From Stramonita haemastoma (Eukaryota; Mollusca; Gastropoda; Neogastropoda; Muricidae): 64,000 nucleotides of DNA. The notes below the pieces were generated by a model. It was given only the letters and a program-made list of their open reading frames with translations. It was not told where the DNA came from and ran no database searches. Position 1 is the stretch's first letter. Each line of letters begins with the position of its first letter. This document shows positions 1 through 11,790 of this stretch, one piece after another. The translations under genes were made by a program, and so were the position numbers. The stretch is taken from positions 24,471,709-24,535,708 of the forward strand of contig CM060342.1 of NCBI GenBank assembly GCA_030674155.1. Reading direction: 5' to 3'.

Positions 1-171
1 CCCTTTTATTTTTTTTTCTTTGTGGATTACCAAAGTACATAATATTTTCTTTGAGTTAGAGTCCCTCCAGTTTCAATTTTCCCTTGTGCAGTCAACTCCT
101 GATGTTCTGTTGCCTTAGAACATGCCTTCTTTTACTTCTGGTATTTGTGTGTGTGTGTGTGTGTGTGTGTG

Positions 172-375
172 TTTTATTTTATTTATTTATTTATTCTTTT
201 ATATCAAGGATAATGGAATAAGCACTCATGTGCTTTTTTACATCCAGTCCCCGTGTGTACGCAATTTTGTAAGTGTCATCTGTTCCCACTGGCACACAAT
301 GGCCTACTCTTACGAAAAGCGGAACAGGATTTAACATGTAGGCAAGATGCTCTGCGTGCGTTCGCACGTGTGTGC
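172..375 (-). mobile_element. SINE family A, 3' part, minus orientation
   Basis: Matches by eye the full copy at 26690-27030: shared blocks include gcactcatgtgc, catccagtccccgtgtgta, ggcacacaatggcctac and ctgcgtgcgttcgcac. The 3' end is at the left with a TTTA-repeat tail. The tRNA-like head is missing, cut off by the TG repeat at its right end. Confidence 0.7.
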
Positions 376-1205
376 GTGTGTGTGTGCAGGAGTGTGTATG
401 TGTGTCTGTGTGTTTGTGCATGTGTGTGTGTGTGTGTGTGTGCATGCGTTGTGTGCATGCGTGCGTGTGTGCGTGCGTGCATGCGTGCGTGCGTGCATGT
501 TGGTCCTGAGCTGACACTGTTGTTGGTGCTATTTCCCAGACGTGGGAGTCGGAAGAGCTGGGTAAGCGGTGCTGTTGTTAGACTAGTCTGCATGGGACAG
601 GCACCTCTCTCTCTCTCACTGGGGACGGTTGTTTTTGTTTGGTTGTTATGGTGGTCATAGTCCTTTTGTTTTGGTTTTGTTCCTCCCCCCTCTCATAGTC
701 GCTTACCACCCAGTGAATGTATGTGCTCAGATCCGTGAGTGCGTTTTTTTTTTTTTATCCCATGAATGTAGTTTTAGTCATTTATATTGTGGTCTTACGT
801 GTTGGTATATTTGTGTAGAGGTCCAGTCAAATGTGTTTACATGTATAGGTGTTTTTTGTTTGTTTCTTTAGGGGGAGAGGGGGTAGTTTGTGGTGTTGAG
901 TAGCTTTCTTTGATTGGAATTAGGTCTTGGAAGTAGGGACAGTGTGTTGATGTTTTTATTTGCATGGCTTACGTATATATGTGAATTGTATTGATCCAGT
1001 ACCTAGACAGTACCTTATCTAGCAGTATCCATGGGCACAAGTAGTATGTTGGTTCTAGATGATGAAAAGCAGCTGATTACCTTCTGGCATATATTATTTC
1101 AGACTGACTTTTCTGTCACAACACCAGCTTTTCCTATGTGGTTGTGAAATTTGAGCGCTGCTTTGTATGTGTGTGTGTGCATGTGCGTGCGTGCTTGCAT
1201 GTCTC

Positions 1206-1262
1206 TCTCAGCCAGAGCTCTGAAGTTTACCGATGAGGAGATTTTTGCTTATGTGACAGTTC
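1206..1262 (+). repeat. dispersed repeat family B, short copy
   Basis: The sequence ctcagccagagctctgaagt, then gaggagatttttgcttatgt, matches the family B consensus (cctcggctagagctccgagg, ttcaccaatggtgagatttt, gtgtatgcgac). Confidence 0.65.
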
Positions 1263-1539
1263 GCCAACCAACACACACACACACACACATGCACACACAC
1301 ACACACGCATGTATGCACACATGCCCTCATGTATTAATGTGCGTGCACACACGCACGCACTACCTGTGCCTTTACTACTGCTCTAAATGGTTAAAGAAAA
1401 TGATTCTACTCTACAGTAGTACAGTCTTTCTGTCCTGGTCACAAGTAAAGTGAGTGAAGATCATTGTTAAATATTGGCCACTGGGTCTTCTCTGCAGGCA
1501 ATGACTGTGGCCATACTCATGTCCAGTTTGTGTATGCTA

Positions 1540-2330
1540 TCTCCATGTGCCTTTCTGGCACATTGTATTTATGTCTAGTGCTAATGTGCCATTTCCATTT
1601 GATTTATGGCACATCATATTCATGTCTAGTATTTATGTGCCATTTTCGTTTGATTCCTGGCACACCGTATTCATGTCTAGATTCATATGCCATTTTCATT
1701 TGATTTTTGGCAGATCATATTCATATCTAGATTCATGGGCTATTTGCTTTCTGGCACATTGTATTCATGTATGGTATTCATGTGCCATTTTCATTTGTTT
1801 TTTAGCATGTCATCTTCATGTGTAGCATTGATGTACCATTTCTGTTTATTTTCTGGCACATCATATTCATGTTAAAAAAAAAAAAAAAAGTTAAAGTCTG
1901 TCCCGAGCCATAAGGCTCATCAGGCCGGTGCTTATCCGGTTTCTGTGGCGTTAAGCGACTGAGAGTCATAGACTCCCCCTGGATAGGACGCCAGTCTATC
2001 GTAGGGTTAACCCCCAACACAAGGTTGGTACCCCTTTTACACCTGGGTGGGGTGAGAAAATAGCCGTAAAGTGCCTTTTCCAAGGGCACAACACCATAGC
2101 GGAATAGCTGGGATCGAACCCGCAACCTTTAGATTACGAGTACAACGCCCTAACCACTAGGCCACAGCGGCGGCTTCATATTCATGTAGACCTAGTATAT
2201 ATGTGCCATTTCCATTTGTTTTCTGGCATATGTTCATGTCTGATATTCATGTGTCATTTATGTTTGCTTTCCGGGATATCGTATTTATGTGTGTTATTCT
2301 TGTTCTATTTCTGTCTGCTTTTTGACATTT
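1540..2330. repeat. minisatellite with unit of about 47 bp, split by a SINE
   Basis: Degenerate units of the type ttcatgtctagtattcatgtg / ccattttcatttgattt / ctggcacatcat repeat about seven times from 1540 to 1872 and continue for about three units from 2176. The SINE at 1873-2175 sits inside one unit. Open frames across it are translations of the repeat. Confidence 0.8.
1873..2175 (-). mobile_element. full-length tRNA-derived SINE with 12-bp target duplication
   Basis: Read on the minus strand, it starts with a tRNA-like head. An A box resembling TGGCCTAGTGG lies at 2153-2163 and a B box GGGTTCGATCCC at 2110-2121, so it should be transcribed by RNA polymerase III. A conserved-looking central part follows (ccttggaaaaggcac and caccccacccaggtgtaaaa), then a 3' end ggacagactttaac and a run of T. 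The central block resembles the shared domain of broad invertebrate SINE superfamilies such as MetaSINE, from memory. The direct repeat tcatattcatgt at 1861-1872 and 2176-2187 is a clean target duplication inside a minisatellite. Confidence 0.85.
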
Positions 2331-3179
2331 TTTGATGTAGTTAATTCTGACTTCATTTTAATCAACATTGAATCCCACTGATACTTCATATGCAGTCTTT
2401 TTTTTTTTTTAATTTATGCATGTCATGTTTTTTTTGTTGTTGTTGTTTTTTAAGGCAGATCATACCACTGACGTTTTGATTCTGTGAATCATTCCAGATA
2501 TTGTGACACATCGTAATACTTCTTCTTTTTTTCCCCTCCATTTCAAATCCAATATTATTATCAAGTGTTGTGCTGTTTCATTCATGTATTGTTTTGTGTT
2601 TATATTATAAAGATTGGATTCAGAGCATGTCTGTGACTGACTTGTGTTTGTTATGGTGGGGAAACATTGTTTTCTTTTCCTGGCTAAATGCAAAAATTGG
2701 TTCTTACATTTCTAATCACAAGCTTTGCGGTTCTTTTCTTATTTTTGTCTAAGTTTTTTTTCTTTTTAGATGTAAGACTCCAAATTGCTAATTTTTCACC
2801 TTTTTTGTTGTGATTGTGAAATTTTATTCTAAAGTCTTCATAACTGTCATTCTGTCTCAGCCATTTTTTTTTTTTTTTATCTTCACATTTTCTTGTGTTC
2901 TGTGTTCTGTGTTCTTGCTGGAGTAGCGTCTCTGTAGAGATCATGCTCACTCTTAACAGACATCCAGGTTTATTCCTGTCTTATGTTGGGCGCACAGCAC
3001 AAGTGTTCTTAACCCAGACATAACAGAAGGAATCAGTCAGCCAGTCACTCACTCTAACATACGTTTCATGTATGGCTGAATAATGTTGGGTGCATGTATA
3101 ATGTACATAACCCTGATTTGGTGAGAAATGAGGATCTTTGCCTCTGTGTTGCCAAATGGTTGCTTATTTCTGCCCCAAA

Positions 3180-3640
3180 TTGTAGCCAGGTCTGTTCTGA
3201 CCATGTCAGTTTGCTTTAGTCATATTTTAGCCAGGTTAGTTGTTGTCAGGTTGTTTGTTTTAGCCATATTTTAGTGAGTCCGGTTTATTCCATAGTCTTC
3301 TGAAACTGAGGGATGCCTACTTCTACTTCTGTTATTATGAAGTCAGTTTGTTTTAGCCATATCTTAGCCAGGTTTGTTGTTACCGGGTCATTTTGTTGTT
3401 TTAGCCAGGTTTGTTGTCAGTTTGTATTAGGCATATTTTAGCCAGATTTGTTGTCATCAGCTTGTTTATTTTAGTCCTGTATTTGCCAGGCTTGTTGTCA
3501 CCAGGTCAGTTTTTAAGCCATATTTTAGCCAGGTTTATTGTCGCCATGTCAGTTTGTTTCTTTCAGCCAGGTTTGTTGCCATTTGAACCAATTAGTTCAG
3601 TTTAGCCAAGTTTGCTGTCACCAGGTCAGTCATCCTAACC
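3180..3640. repeat. degenerate minisatellite built on gccaggtttgttgtcaccag
   Basis: Roughly eight imperfect units of about 45-60 bp share the blocks tttagccatattttagccag and ttgttgtcaccaggtcag. Spacing varies, so the array is old or unstable. No coding potential is apparent. Confidence 0.75.
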
Positions 3641-3862
3641 ACACACACACACACACAAAAAAATCCTGTATAGTGTATTGTTTCAGTCATTACTAAATCA
3701 GAATGTAAACTAGACATGGGAATCACCAGAGAAAGTATGTAACTTTGGTTGTTCTTTTAAAATGCTGATATTGACCCATTAAAAAGAAGAAAAAACCACA
3801 CACAAAAAAACCCTCCTCCCCTATTCAGTATTCCCGAGACTACGCATGTGACTCTATCACAT

Positions 3863-3990
3863 GGCAGTTAATAATAATAATAATAATGATAATACATGGA
3901 ACTTATATAGCGCTATATCTTGTAAAAACAAATCAAAGCGCTTGCATTCGACCTACACATCACACAAGCAATCAATGACAGTCTATGGTC
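3863..3990 (-). mobile_element. retroposon 3' end with ATT-repeat tail
   Basis: The block acttatatagcgctatatc, followed by caaagcgctt, resembles a retroposon 3' region seen in many marine invertebrates (from memory). A TAA/AAT repeat at its left end is the likely tail, giving minus orientation. A long CA tract follows at 4018-4105. Confidence 0.45.
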
Positions 3991-4017
3991 CTAGCAAATT
4001 CGAACGAACTCACACAC

Positions 4018-4029
4018 GCAAGCGCACAC

Positions 4030-4105
<76 letters not shown>
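4018..4105. repeat. CA microsatellite close to the terminal exon
   Basis: About 40 CA units, ending roughly 110 bases before the splice acceptor of the exon at 4214. Intronic CA tracts near acceptors can affect splicing in known cases; here this is only a possibility. Confidence 0.95.
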
Positions 4106-4107
<2 letters not shown>

Positions 4108-4213
4108 GATGACAAGGGGAGAAAAAAAAACACCTGAAAATCTTATCTAAAAAAAAACAAAAAAAACCCCCCACACACCTCAACCTCCTGACATGTGTGT
4201 TTGCTGTGTGCAG

Positions 4214-4363
4214 GACAAGTCGACCCTGAGGATGGCCCCCACCAGTGCCAAGCCTCCCCTGCCCCGCTCTAACCGCCACAGTGCCTCCCTCACGCGCCGC
4301 TCCTCAGACAAAAACATCTCCCCAGCCAGACGCCCGCGCCCTCCCACCAGTAAAGCCAACTGA
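4214..4363 (+). CDS. terminal coding exon of an unrecognised protein (basic Ser/Arg/Pro-rich C-terminal tail)
   Basis: Seen: a pyrimidine/TG-rich tract ending in gctgtgtgcag at 4203-4213 makes a good splice acceptor. It is followed by 49 codons that end at TGA 4361-4363. Third codon positions are strongly G/C-rich, unlike the AT-rich surroundings. Phase 0 is the best of the three reading phases; the other two meet stops early. The peptide starts DKSTLRMAPT and ends RPPTSKAN. It contains PPLPRS, a possible SH3-type proline motif, and RHSAS and TRRSS, which fit basophilic kinase consensus sites of the PKA/AKT type. It looks like a disordered, positively charged tail with phosphorylation sites. 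Family: not recognised; the rest of the protein lies left of the window. An internal exon is unlikely because of the in-frame stop and the T-rich sequence after it. I am fairly sure it is a real exon and have no view on function. Confidence 0.75.
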   Translation, partial: DKSTLRMAPTSAKPPLPRSNRHSASLTRRSSDKNISPARRPRPPTSKAN

Positions 4364-4619
4364 GTGATTGATTGAACCAACCCCTTTTTTTTTATAAATT
4401 TTTTGAGGGGGAGATTGAACCAACGTCTTTTTTTCTTTTTTTTGGATTGAACCAACCTTTTTTTTTTTTTTTGGGTGAGATCAGTTTTTTCAGAATTTCC
4501 TGTCCTCAACTCTGATGTGATTAGAGAATCACATGTGTAGCCTCGGGAGCGCTGAATAGGGATGAACCAACCTCCTTTCTCCTCACATTTGGTGTTTTTT
4601 GTTTTGGTGGTTTGGGGGT

Positions 4620-4795
4620 CCATGAGAGAGAGAGGGGGAAAGAGAGTGAGAGAGAGATGGAGGGAGAGAGAGAGAGGGAGGGAGATGGAGGGAGGGAGAG
4701 AGACAGAGTGAGAGACAGACAGAGAGACAGAGTGAGAGACAGAGAGAGACAGACAGAGAGAGAGAGACAGACAGACAGACAGAGAGAGAGAGGTG
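4620..4795. repeat. GA-rich purine tract
   Basis: An imperfect run of GAGA, GGGA and GACA units with almost only purines on the plus strand, 250 bases after the stop of the terminal exon. The SL-rich and ER-rich open frames across it are artefacts. Confidence 0.95.
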
Positions 4796-6339
4796 TGAGA
4801 TGGTGAGGAAATGTTGTTGGAGGAAAATTTTGCTGAGAAAATGTCTTCTGCACGACTGTGGTGGTTTCAGCAACTGACGGGATGCTGTCTGAACTGAGCA
4901 CTCACTCTGTGGGGTGGATGAATGGTGTTGGATTTACATGAAGTTTTCACAGCCTCAGGATTCCGGTTTACACATTCGTCTAGTTTCCCAGTCTCCCAGT
5001 CGTTGTGTTGTGTAAATTGAAACTTATAAAGCGAAATTTCTATACATAGCCCAGAGTGTGGAAAGGTAAGAAATTAGTAAATGAAGAAGCAGTAAATTGC
5101 AGGAAAGCCTAATGATCCCTTTGGTAATGAAAAGTAGATGTGATAGCGAGGGGAAAAAAACAAGAAAAGAAAAGAAACAGTGATTGCAACCAGACTAATT
5201 AAAAATTGATTTTTGGATATAAACAGTATAAATATAGATAAAATGAATGAATGCAGACACCATGGGGGTATTATGCAACATAAGCAGGATCTTGTTAAAA
5301 ATGTCTCTAAAGTATACAGACTATATTTCTGAAAATGAAAACTACACTTATTACAAAAGTCTACTTTTCTTCAGGGGGGGGGGGGGGGTTGGGTTTGATT
5401 GGTTTGTTGCTGCTGTTTTGGGGGGGAGGGGGGGATAGTCATTCATACCTTTTTTGGTTTATTTGGGGGATGGTAATTTTTTTTTTTTTTTTTTTTTGGG
5501 GGGGGGGGGTGGTACCTGAGTTAAAAGTAACAAGTTTGGTGTTGAAACTTTAATTTTTTAAGAAGGATAGGTTACAAGTTAAAACAAGAACATAGAACAT
5601 GCTTTGGATGAGAGCAGATTTGCTCAAAATACAGTCTTGCCATGAAAGCCTGCTTCAGCACAAAACACCATTTCTCAAACACAACGTGATCTTAGGCCTA
5701 ATTCATATCTCTCTAACTCACGCAGTCAGAGCTCCACTGCATGCAGTGTGCGAGTCAGAATTGAAAAAAAAAGGAAGGCTGAGGGCTGACTGACTGTAAC
5801 TTGTGTGTAAACCGCCATCACACTGCACAGAGTGAGTGGTCAGTTTCAGAAGCATCGTACAAGGTGTGGGGTGTTTTTGTATAGATATATATATGCAAAT
5901 TGTCACTGGACGTTTGAGAAAACATCATGGTTCTTAGCAGCTCTTGTTGCCTTGGGGGAGGATTGGGGGGATGTTTTCTTGCGTAGAAAGGGTGCGTGTT
6001 TTTTTTGACACTTTGAGTGTGGCCTTTCTTCTTTGGATGTGTCTGTGAGAGAGAAAGGGTCATCGTTGATTCTGAATGGTCAGAGGCTTGGTGAGAAATT
6101 ATTACAATGATCTGGAATGAAGGAGGCTTTGATAGCTCTGTAGGTGTTTATATATCTTTCTTTTTCTTTTAATGTGGAGTTTTGGAGAAGTGTAAAAAAG
6201 CTCAGACCGAGAAGAGAGTGGTGTAATGTGGAAAAAAGCTGATCAGGGGTAACAGGTTTTCCACAATACCAAGCTTGTGGTGCTGTGACTATTTCCTGGA
6301 TGTCACTTGCAGTGCTAGGTTACACAGCTGTGTTGTCAG

Positions 6340-6465
6340 TGTGGTGTATCAGCCCCTTCGTTTGAATGTTTATGTTGAAAGTAGTTATCTGCCCCTTCAT
6401 TTGAATGTTTATGTTGAAAGTAGTGTCCCTTCATTTGAATGTTTTTTGTTGAAAGTAGTCACTAT
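6340..6465. repeat. three-copy tandem repeat
   Basis: The block ccttcatttgaatgtttatg / ttgaaagtag occurs three times with about 35-42 bp spacing; the third copy has an altered middle. Confidence 0.75.
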
Positions 6466-7066
6466 TATTTTGTAGTCTTTTGTACTTTTTTTTATTTGCA
6501 TGGGATGCTTGTAGACAAGTGCTGTGTCCAGTCTTTGTACCTCTGCTGCCCTCTCATTTATTTTCATTTTTGGGTGTTGGTTTGTTGGCCAAAGAACATT
6601 GTCTTTTGAATACTGCCTCTATTATCCTGTTTTCATTCTCAGTCATTCTTGTATTTCATTTTGATTGTTTCATAGCCAAAGAATATTGTTCATTTTCAGT
6701 GAAACGAGAACAAAATCATAGCGCCTTTGGTTATTGTTGGGTTTGTTTGTTTTTTTTTAGATTGGTCATTACAGCATCAACACCTGGCCTCAATATGTGG
6801 GATGTCTACAAGGAGAGAAAAACATGTTCAGTCATATTTTTAGTGAAAAAGGAAGTACTTGCCCAAGAACTTGCATGTATGTGTTGAAACACTGAAAACA
6901 CCTGGTGCAGTGTAAGTGTTAAGCATCATGTTCAGAATTGTACACAAGAGCAGAAGCTGTGTATGCATGAATTTTGCTTTGAAGTTGGCAGCAGAAAACG
7001 TCTGTGATTCCTCTGTAAAGGAAACGGGGGTGGTGTATGGAAAAGGCGAAAGAAGCCCATACTTTC

Positions 7067-7453
7067 AAAGCCAAAGTTGGCTAGATGCGATGTATGTTTG
7101 ACAGCCGATATACGTTTAAAGCCAAAGTTGGCTAGATGCGATGTATGTTTGACAGCCGATATACGTTTAAAGCCAAAGTTGGCTAGATGCGATGTATGTT
7201 TGACAGCCGATAAGTATAAAGCCAAAGTTGGCTAGATGCGATGTATATTTGAAAGCGATAAGTATAAAGCCAAAGTTGGCTAGATGCGATGTATGTTTGA
7301 CAGCCGATAAGTATAAAGCCAAAGTTGGCTAGATGCGATGTATGTTTGACAGCCGATAAGTATAAAGTCAAAGTTGGCTAGATGCGATGTATGTTTGACA
7401 GCCGATATACGTTTAAAGCCAAAGTTGGCTAGATGCAATGTATGTTTGACATC
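7067..7453. repeat. eight-copy minisatellite, unit about 48-51 bp
   Basis: Eight units share ccaaagttggctagatgcga and tgtatgtttgacagccgata. Two spacer variants exist, tacgttt and agtata, arranged in blocks (units 1, 2 and 7 against 3 to 6), which suggests local amplification. The 51-bp variant keeps frame, giving repeated SAVKHTSHLANFGF peptides on the minus strand. I regard these as incidental. Confidence 0.95.
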
Positions 7454-9713
7454 CCCGTTTTTCTTTCTTTGCAAGATGTCATATCACTGGCCAAGCAGCA
7501 TTTTGGAAACATCGTCCTCTTTTTTCTGAGGGGAGTGGTGGTGGTTTTTCGTTGTTGGGGACTGATTGTTTTCCTATTGTTGATCCCGGCTTATTTTTGG
7601 TGATTTTTTTACATTTCATTTTAACGTAGTGTAAAAAGGGGTTTTGTCTTTTTTTCCTGGGAAAGTGAGGATTACAGAAGAATTATTTGCTTCTTTATTT
7701 TAACTTTGTTAAGATACTAATGTGATAAACCTGTGATACTGATAATCCTGAAACTGAGTCGTTCTATCAGATTCAGAGATTCAAATGCTCGGTTGTTTTT
7801 TTTCCAAAGATAGTTTGGGGTTTGTTGTGGGCTTGGGGTTTTGTTTTTTTTATCTTTATCCCATGGGCATCTAATGTGATAGTTGTGTTGAACATAGTGA
7901 AACAAAGTTTTGTTTTGTTCTGTCCGTTGATAATTATGATTTGATACGTGTTGCACATAATTCATGCTCATGTAATCATACCTCAGTTAGTTCATCCCAA
8001 ATCTGTTCTTTACTGGTATCCTATGACTTGTGCCCTTTTCATTGTTTGGCTAGGAAGAACACAGTGAAAGAGAAACATTTGAAAAACTATCAGCTTGCTG
8101 TTGAAACATGAAGAAGATAGCTGGAATGTAAGGACTGCATTGGAATGTGTGTAAGGAATGCTGTTAGAATGTGAAAAAGTCATTAAAATGTGCAGAATGC
8201 TTGCATTTTGGCAAACTTGCTCTTACAGACGTAGAGCTAAGCAGTCCTCTGATGTCATGATTTTTCAACTCAATTTGTCAGTGGTATTACTGTCAATCAT
8301 GCCCAAGTCACTTATTCTCAGGAGGTTGCCTTCATTGCTATTTTTTGCTTTTCAAACTGTCACAATTTCTGTGAACTTAAAAGATTTGGTTTAGAATACT
8401 CTACACATCTTCCAAATTTGAAACGGAAACCTTTGATTTACCTCAAAATTTCAAATGAACTTTCCAATAAGTATAGATTGAAAATGTCAGTACCTGACCA
8501 TCGAAAATGTGAAAAAGTTGAGAGACAAAAAGAAAGAAATAGATAAAATAGAGAAGTGAAGGAAGTGAAATTCCAAGCACAGTGTGGAAGTAACGTTGAC
8601 AGCAAGAAAATTGTCTGTGCAGCAAGTTGTCTCTGAATTTAAGTGAAGCCCTACATCTGAGAAATGAACAAAACGTACTCCTATTTCTTCTACTTCTTCT
8701 TTTTTTGGTGTAAATCTCAGGCAGGGAGCTTTGTATTGCTATGACTGTGATGGTGGGTGTGTGATATTGTTTTTTTGGTTGCCCATTGATTATTCTATGT
8801 ACAAAGATCCGAGCCATTGATCCATTTTTGTTTGTGTACATACAACGGCATCTCATACACAGCTATGTACAGTTATACAGAGTCACTGAAACATCTGTGG
8901 TGTTGAAAGGTTGTGTTTGTTTTTTTCTCTAAAAGCATGGAATATGTCAGGTGTGACAAGGATTATTGTTGATGTTACAGGTGATTTGTTGGGATGCACA
9001 GGGAAGGGGGCGGGTATAAAGATTTGTATATTCAGTATCTGCTGGCACATGAACTTCAGAGAAGTGACACGAGGTAGTTCAGGATTTTTTTCTCTGGTCT
9101 TTATTTTCCCAGGGTTTAACTTATATCACCAGGGCTTATCAAGTAAGATGCATGTTGCAGTAGTGAAATGTTGAAGTGTACTTCACTGAAAAGTAATCAG
9201 CTTAACTAGATCAACTGTCTCCATCACGCTATGGTAGCAGCTCCACGCAATGCCATCAGGGTTCTCCATCTTTCTCTGTCTTTACTGAGCTCTACAATCT
9301 CCTGTAGCCCTCCCAGACCACTGATGAAAAGTGATAAGTCAGAAGAGTAAACAGAAATACAGTCTCAGTTATTCACCAATTATTGATGACTAAATTTCCA
9401 CTGTCAGTAGTTGTTACAGGATACCTGTGGTTGGGGTTATTAAAATGGAATTTCAAGGAGTTTTGAGGGTTAATTTAACATGACTAAACAGCTTCTTTTA
9501 TTTTAGCACAGGATTTTTAACACGACAAATTAATGTTCTTTTGGTAAATGGTGTTTTCTCTGAGTGTGTGTGTGTGTGTTTGGTGGTGTTTTTTTTTAAT
9601 TCAGTTTTATGTCTGAAGTGAATGATTTTGTTTTATAGCTCAGGGATTTAAGACAGATAATGTACACTCACCTCAGAATAATGCCCCCCCCCCCCTCTTC
9701 TTCATACTCTCAT

Positions 9714-9791
<78 letters not shown>

Positions 9792-9921
9792 TTTTATTTT
9801 CTTTGTGACTTACTGAAGAAACAAAAAAAAAACACGTTAGCACATTATAAGCAAAACAACATACATTCCATCAAGGACAGGGTTTTAATTGTAATTTGTT
9901 ACCATTTTACTTTATGAGTTT

Positions 9922-10010
<89 letters not shown>
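9714..10010. repeat. inverted pair of CA and TG tracts
   Basis: About 37 CA units (9714-9787) are followed 135 bases later by about 44 TG units (9923-10010). The two are complementary and could form a very long hairpin in RNA or single-stranded DNA. The spacer shows no gene. Confidence 0.9.
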
Positions 10011-11719
10011 CTTTAGCCTTGGAATGTAAGGTTTGGAAAGGATGTATCTGTTATGTATGGTCATGCCTACAAAAATAGCAAAAGTTTTTTTTATCAAGAC
10101 CTGTGAATATCTTGTCTCATGTTCTCTTAACAGTATTGACAACTTAACCTCTCTGTGTGTTGGGGAAAAAAAAAAAAGAGGGTCTGTTTATCATTTTTCA
10201 CTTGTCACTAACAAGTATTGGAGAGAAACTGAATAATGTGCCAAGTAAAAAGACAATGATTTGGAATGTTATGAGTTGATGCCGTTTATTATGTCTTAGT
10301 TAATATTAGGTGCAGTTGTGCCAAGATGTATCCATATTGCAGGGTGTTATGTATTGTGTATAGTAGCAGCACTGAACACGCAAATTTAGTATTTATAAAT
10401 TTTGTTTAATAATGCACTTTTATTTGCTAGAAACTTGCCTTTTTGTTATTGTTGTTGTTGTTGGTATTTTCTGAAAACTTTGGTTCTGAGTCTGTGTAAG
10501 TGATATGTACAACTTTTTTAATATGCTTGGTCCTCTTTTTTTTCTTTTTTTTTTGAGAGAGAGAATCTAGGTTCATTTAACTTCTCTCTGTATTCACTGT
10601 AGAATTATTTTTTAAGATAGTAAAAAATGTATGTGATGATCATTATTTGTAGAATCGTAACTCAAATTAAAATAATTTTCTTATATATATATTTTCTTAC
10701 ATATATTGCCTTGAAATGTAAAATGATCAATTGTTGTAAAAAAAAAAAAAAAAAGACAGTTGCTGCGGGCATGCATGACATGTGTAAATATTTGGACAGA
10801 ATTATCGGAAATTAATGGAGATATTAACTGAGAAATGGGATCAGCTGAATCCATGTGACTTGTCCATAGTGTATTGCATGACATCCATGTTTGTCATATT
10901 TTTCACCTCACTGTGTCATTTTACATTTCTGCATTGTTATATATGTGATGAGGATCCATTGGCATCTTTCATTCATTGTGCAGCATTCCATTTTTTTGTT
11001 TTTTGGGGTTTTTTTGTTGGTAATGGGACTTTTGGCTTAAAAATGGGTGCAGGGTTTGGTTTGGGTGTTGTTGTTTTTTTTTGTTTTTTTATGTGTGCAT
11101 TTTTTGGGTACTTTTTTTTTTTTCTTTTTTTTTTTACAAGATTGCAGTGGTCAGTTTCATGGCCGTTGCACGTGCTGTGTGGAAGGAAGAACTCACTGTC
11201 ATCAAACGTGAACTTCGTCACGACAGTCTGTGATATTTTCTCCAGAAGTATGACAGTCCCATGCATGGTCCAAGGCATTGTAAACCTGTGATATCTCACC
11301 ATCATTACATTTCTTGGGCTAGAGAAAAACTTCATTTCCACCTCACACACACACACCTTTTTTTCTTTCTTTTTTTTTAATTTTATTGGAACCTGTGTAC
11401 AAAAGTCTGTGGCAGACGTGTGACCAAATCAGAAGAGCCAATCCTTGTTATAGTTCCAAAAGCTCTTTCTTGTTAAAGATAAAGTGACTGTGATTGATAT
11501 TAGTGTTACAATGATTTGCTGTGCAAAGGCAAAATCTACTTTGTTTTTTTTGGGGGGGGTCTTTTTGTTAGTTTTTGGTTTGGGGGGGGGGTTTGGAGGA
11601 GGAGGAGAAATTTTAAAGATGTTACAAACACACTTCTGTTTTAATTCTGTACTGACAGGTCTTTTATATTTTCTTCCCGTTTTTCTGAAGGAATGAATTT
11701 GATTAATCAGTTTAGTTGT

Positions 11720-11787
<68 letters not shown>
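11720..11787. repeat. CT microsatellite
   Basis: About 33 perfect CT units in otherwise non-repetitive T-rich DNA. Confidence 0.97.

Positions 11788-11790
<3 letters not shown>

Larger units (their letters stand above)
1..4213 (+). other. intron upstream of the 4214-4363 terminal exon
   Basis: I found no exon-like sequence here. Because the next exon begins at a splice acceptor and is read on the plus strand, at least the right-hand part is inferred to be intron. It contains a truncated SINE near 172-375, TG/CA tracts, a short-unit minisatellite split by a SINE (about 1540-2330), a second minisatellite (about 3180-3640) and a retroposon tail near 3863-3990. The plus strand is T-rich throughout, as is common for the sense strand of animal introns. 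RNA-seq would be needed to exclude small exons. Confidence 0.5.

Noticed and set aside
191..660. His/Thr- and Cys/Val-rich frames on both strands
   Set aside because: They are translations of TG/CA repeats and a SINE fragment.
6932..7474. Minus-strand frames with repeated SAVKHTSHLANFGF peptides, possible repeat protein
   Set aside because: They exist only because some minisatellite units are 51 bp. Other units shift frame and no splice or start context is present.
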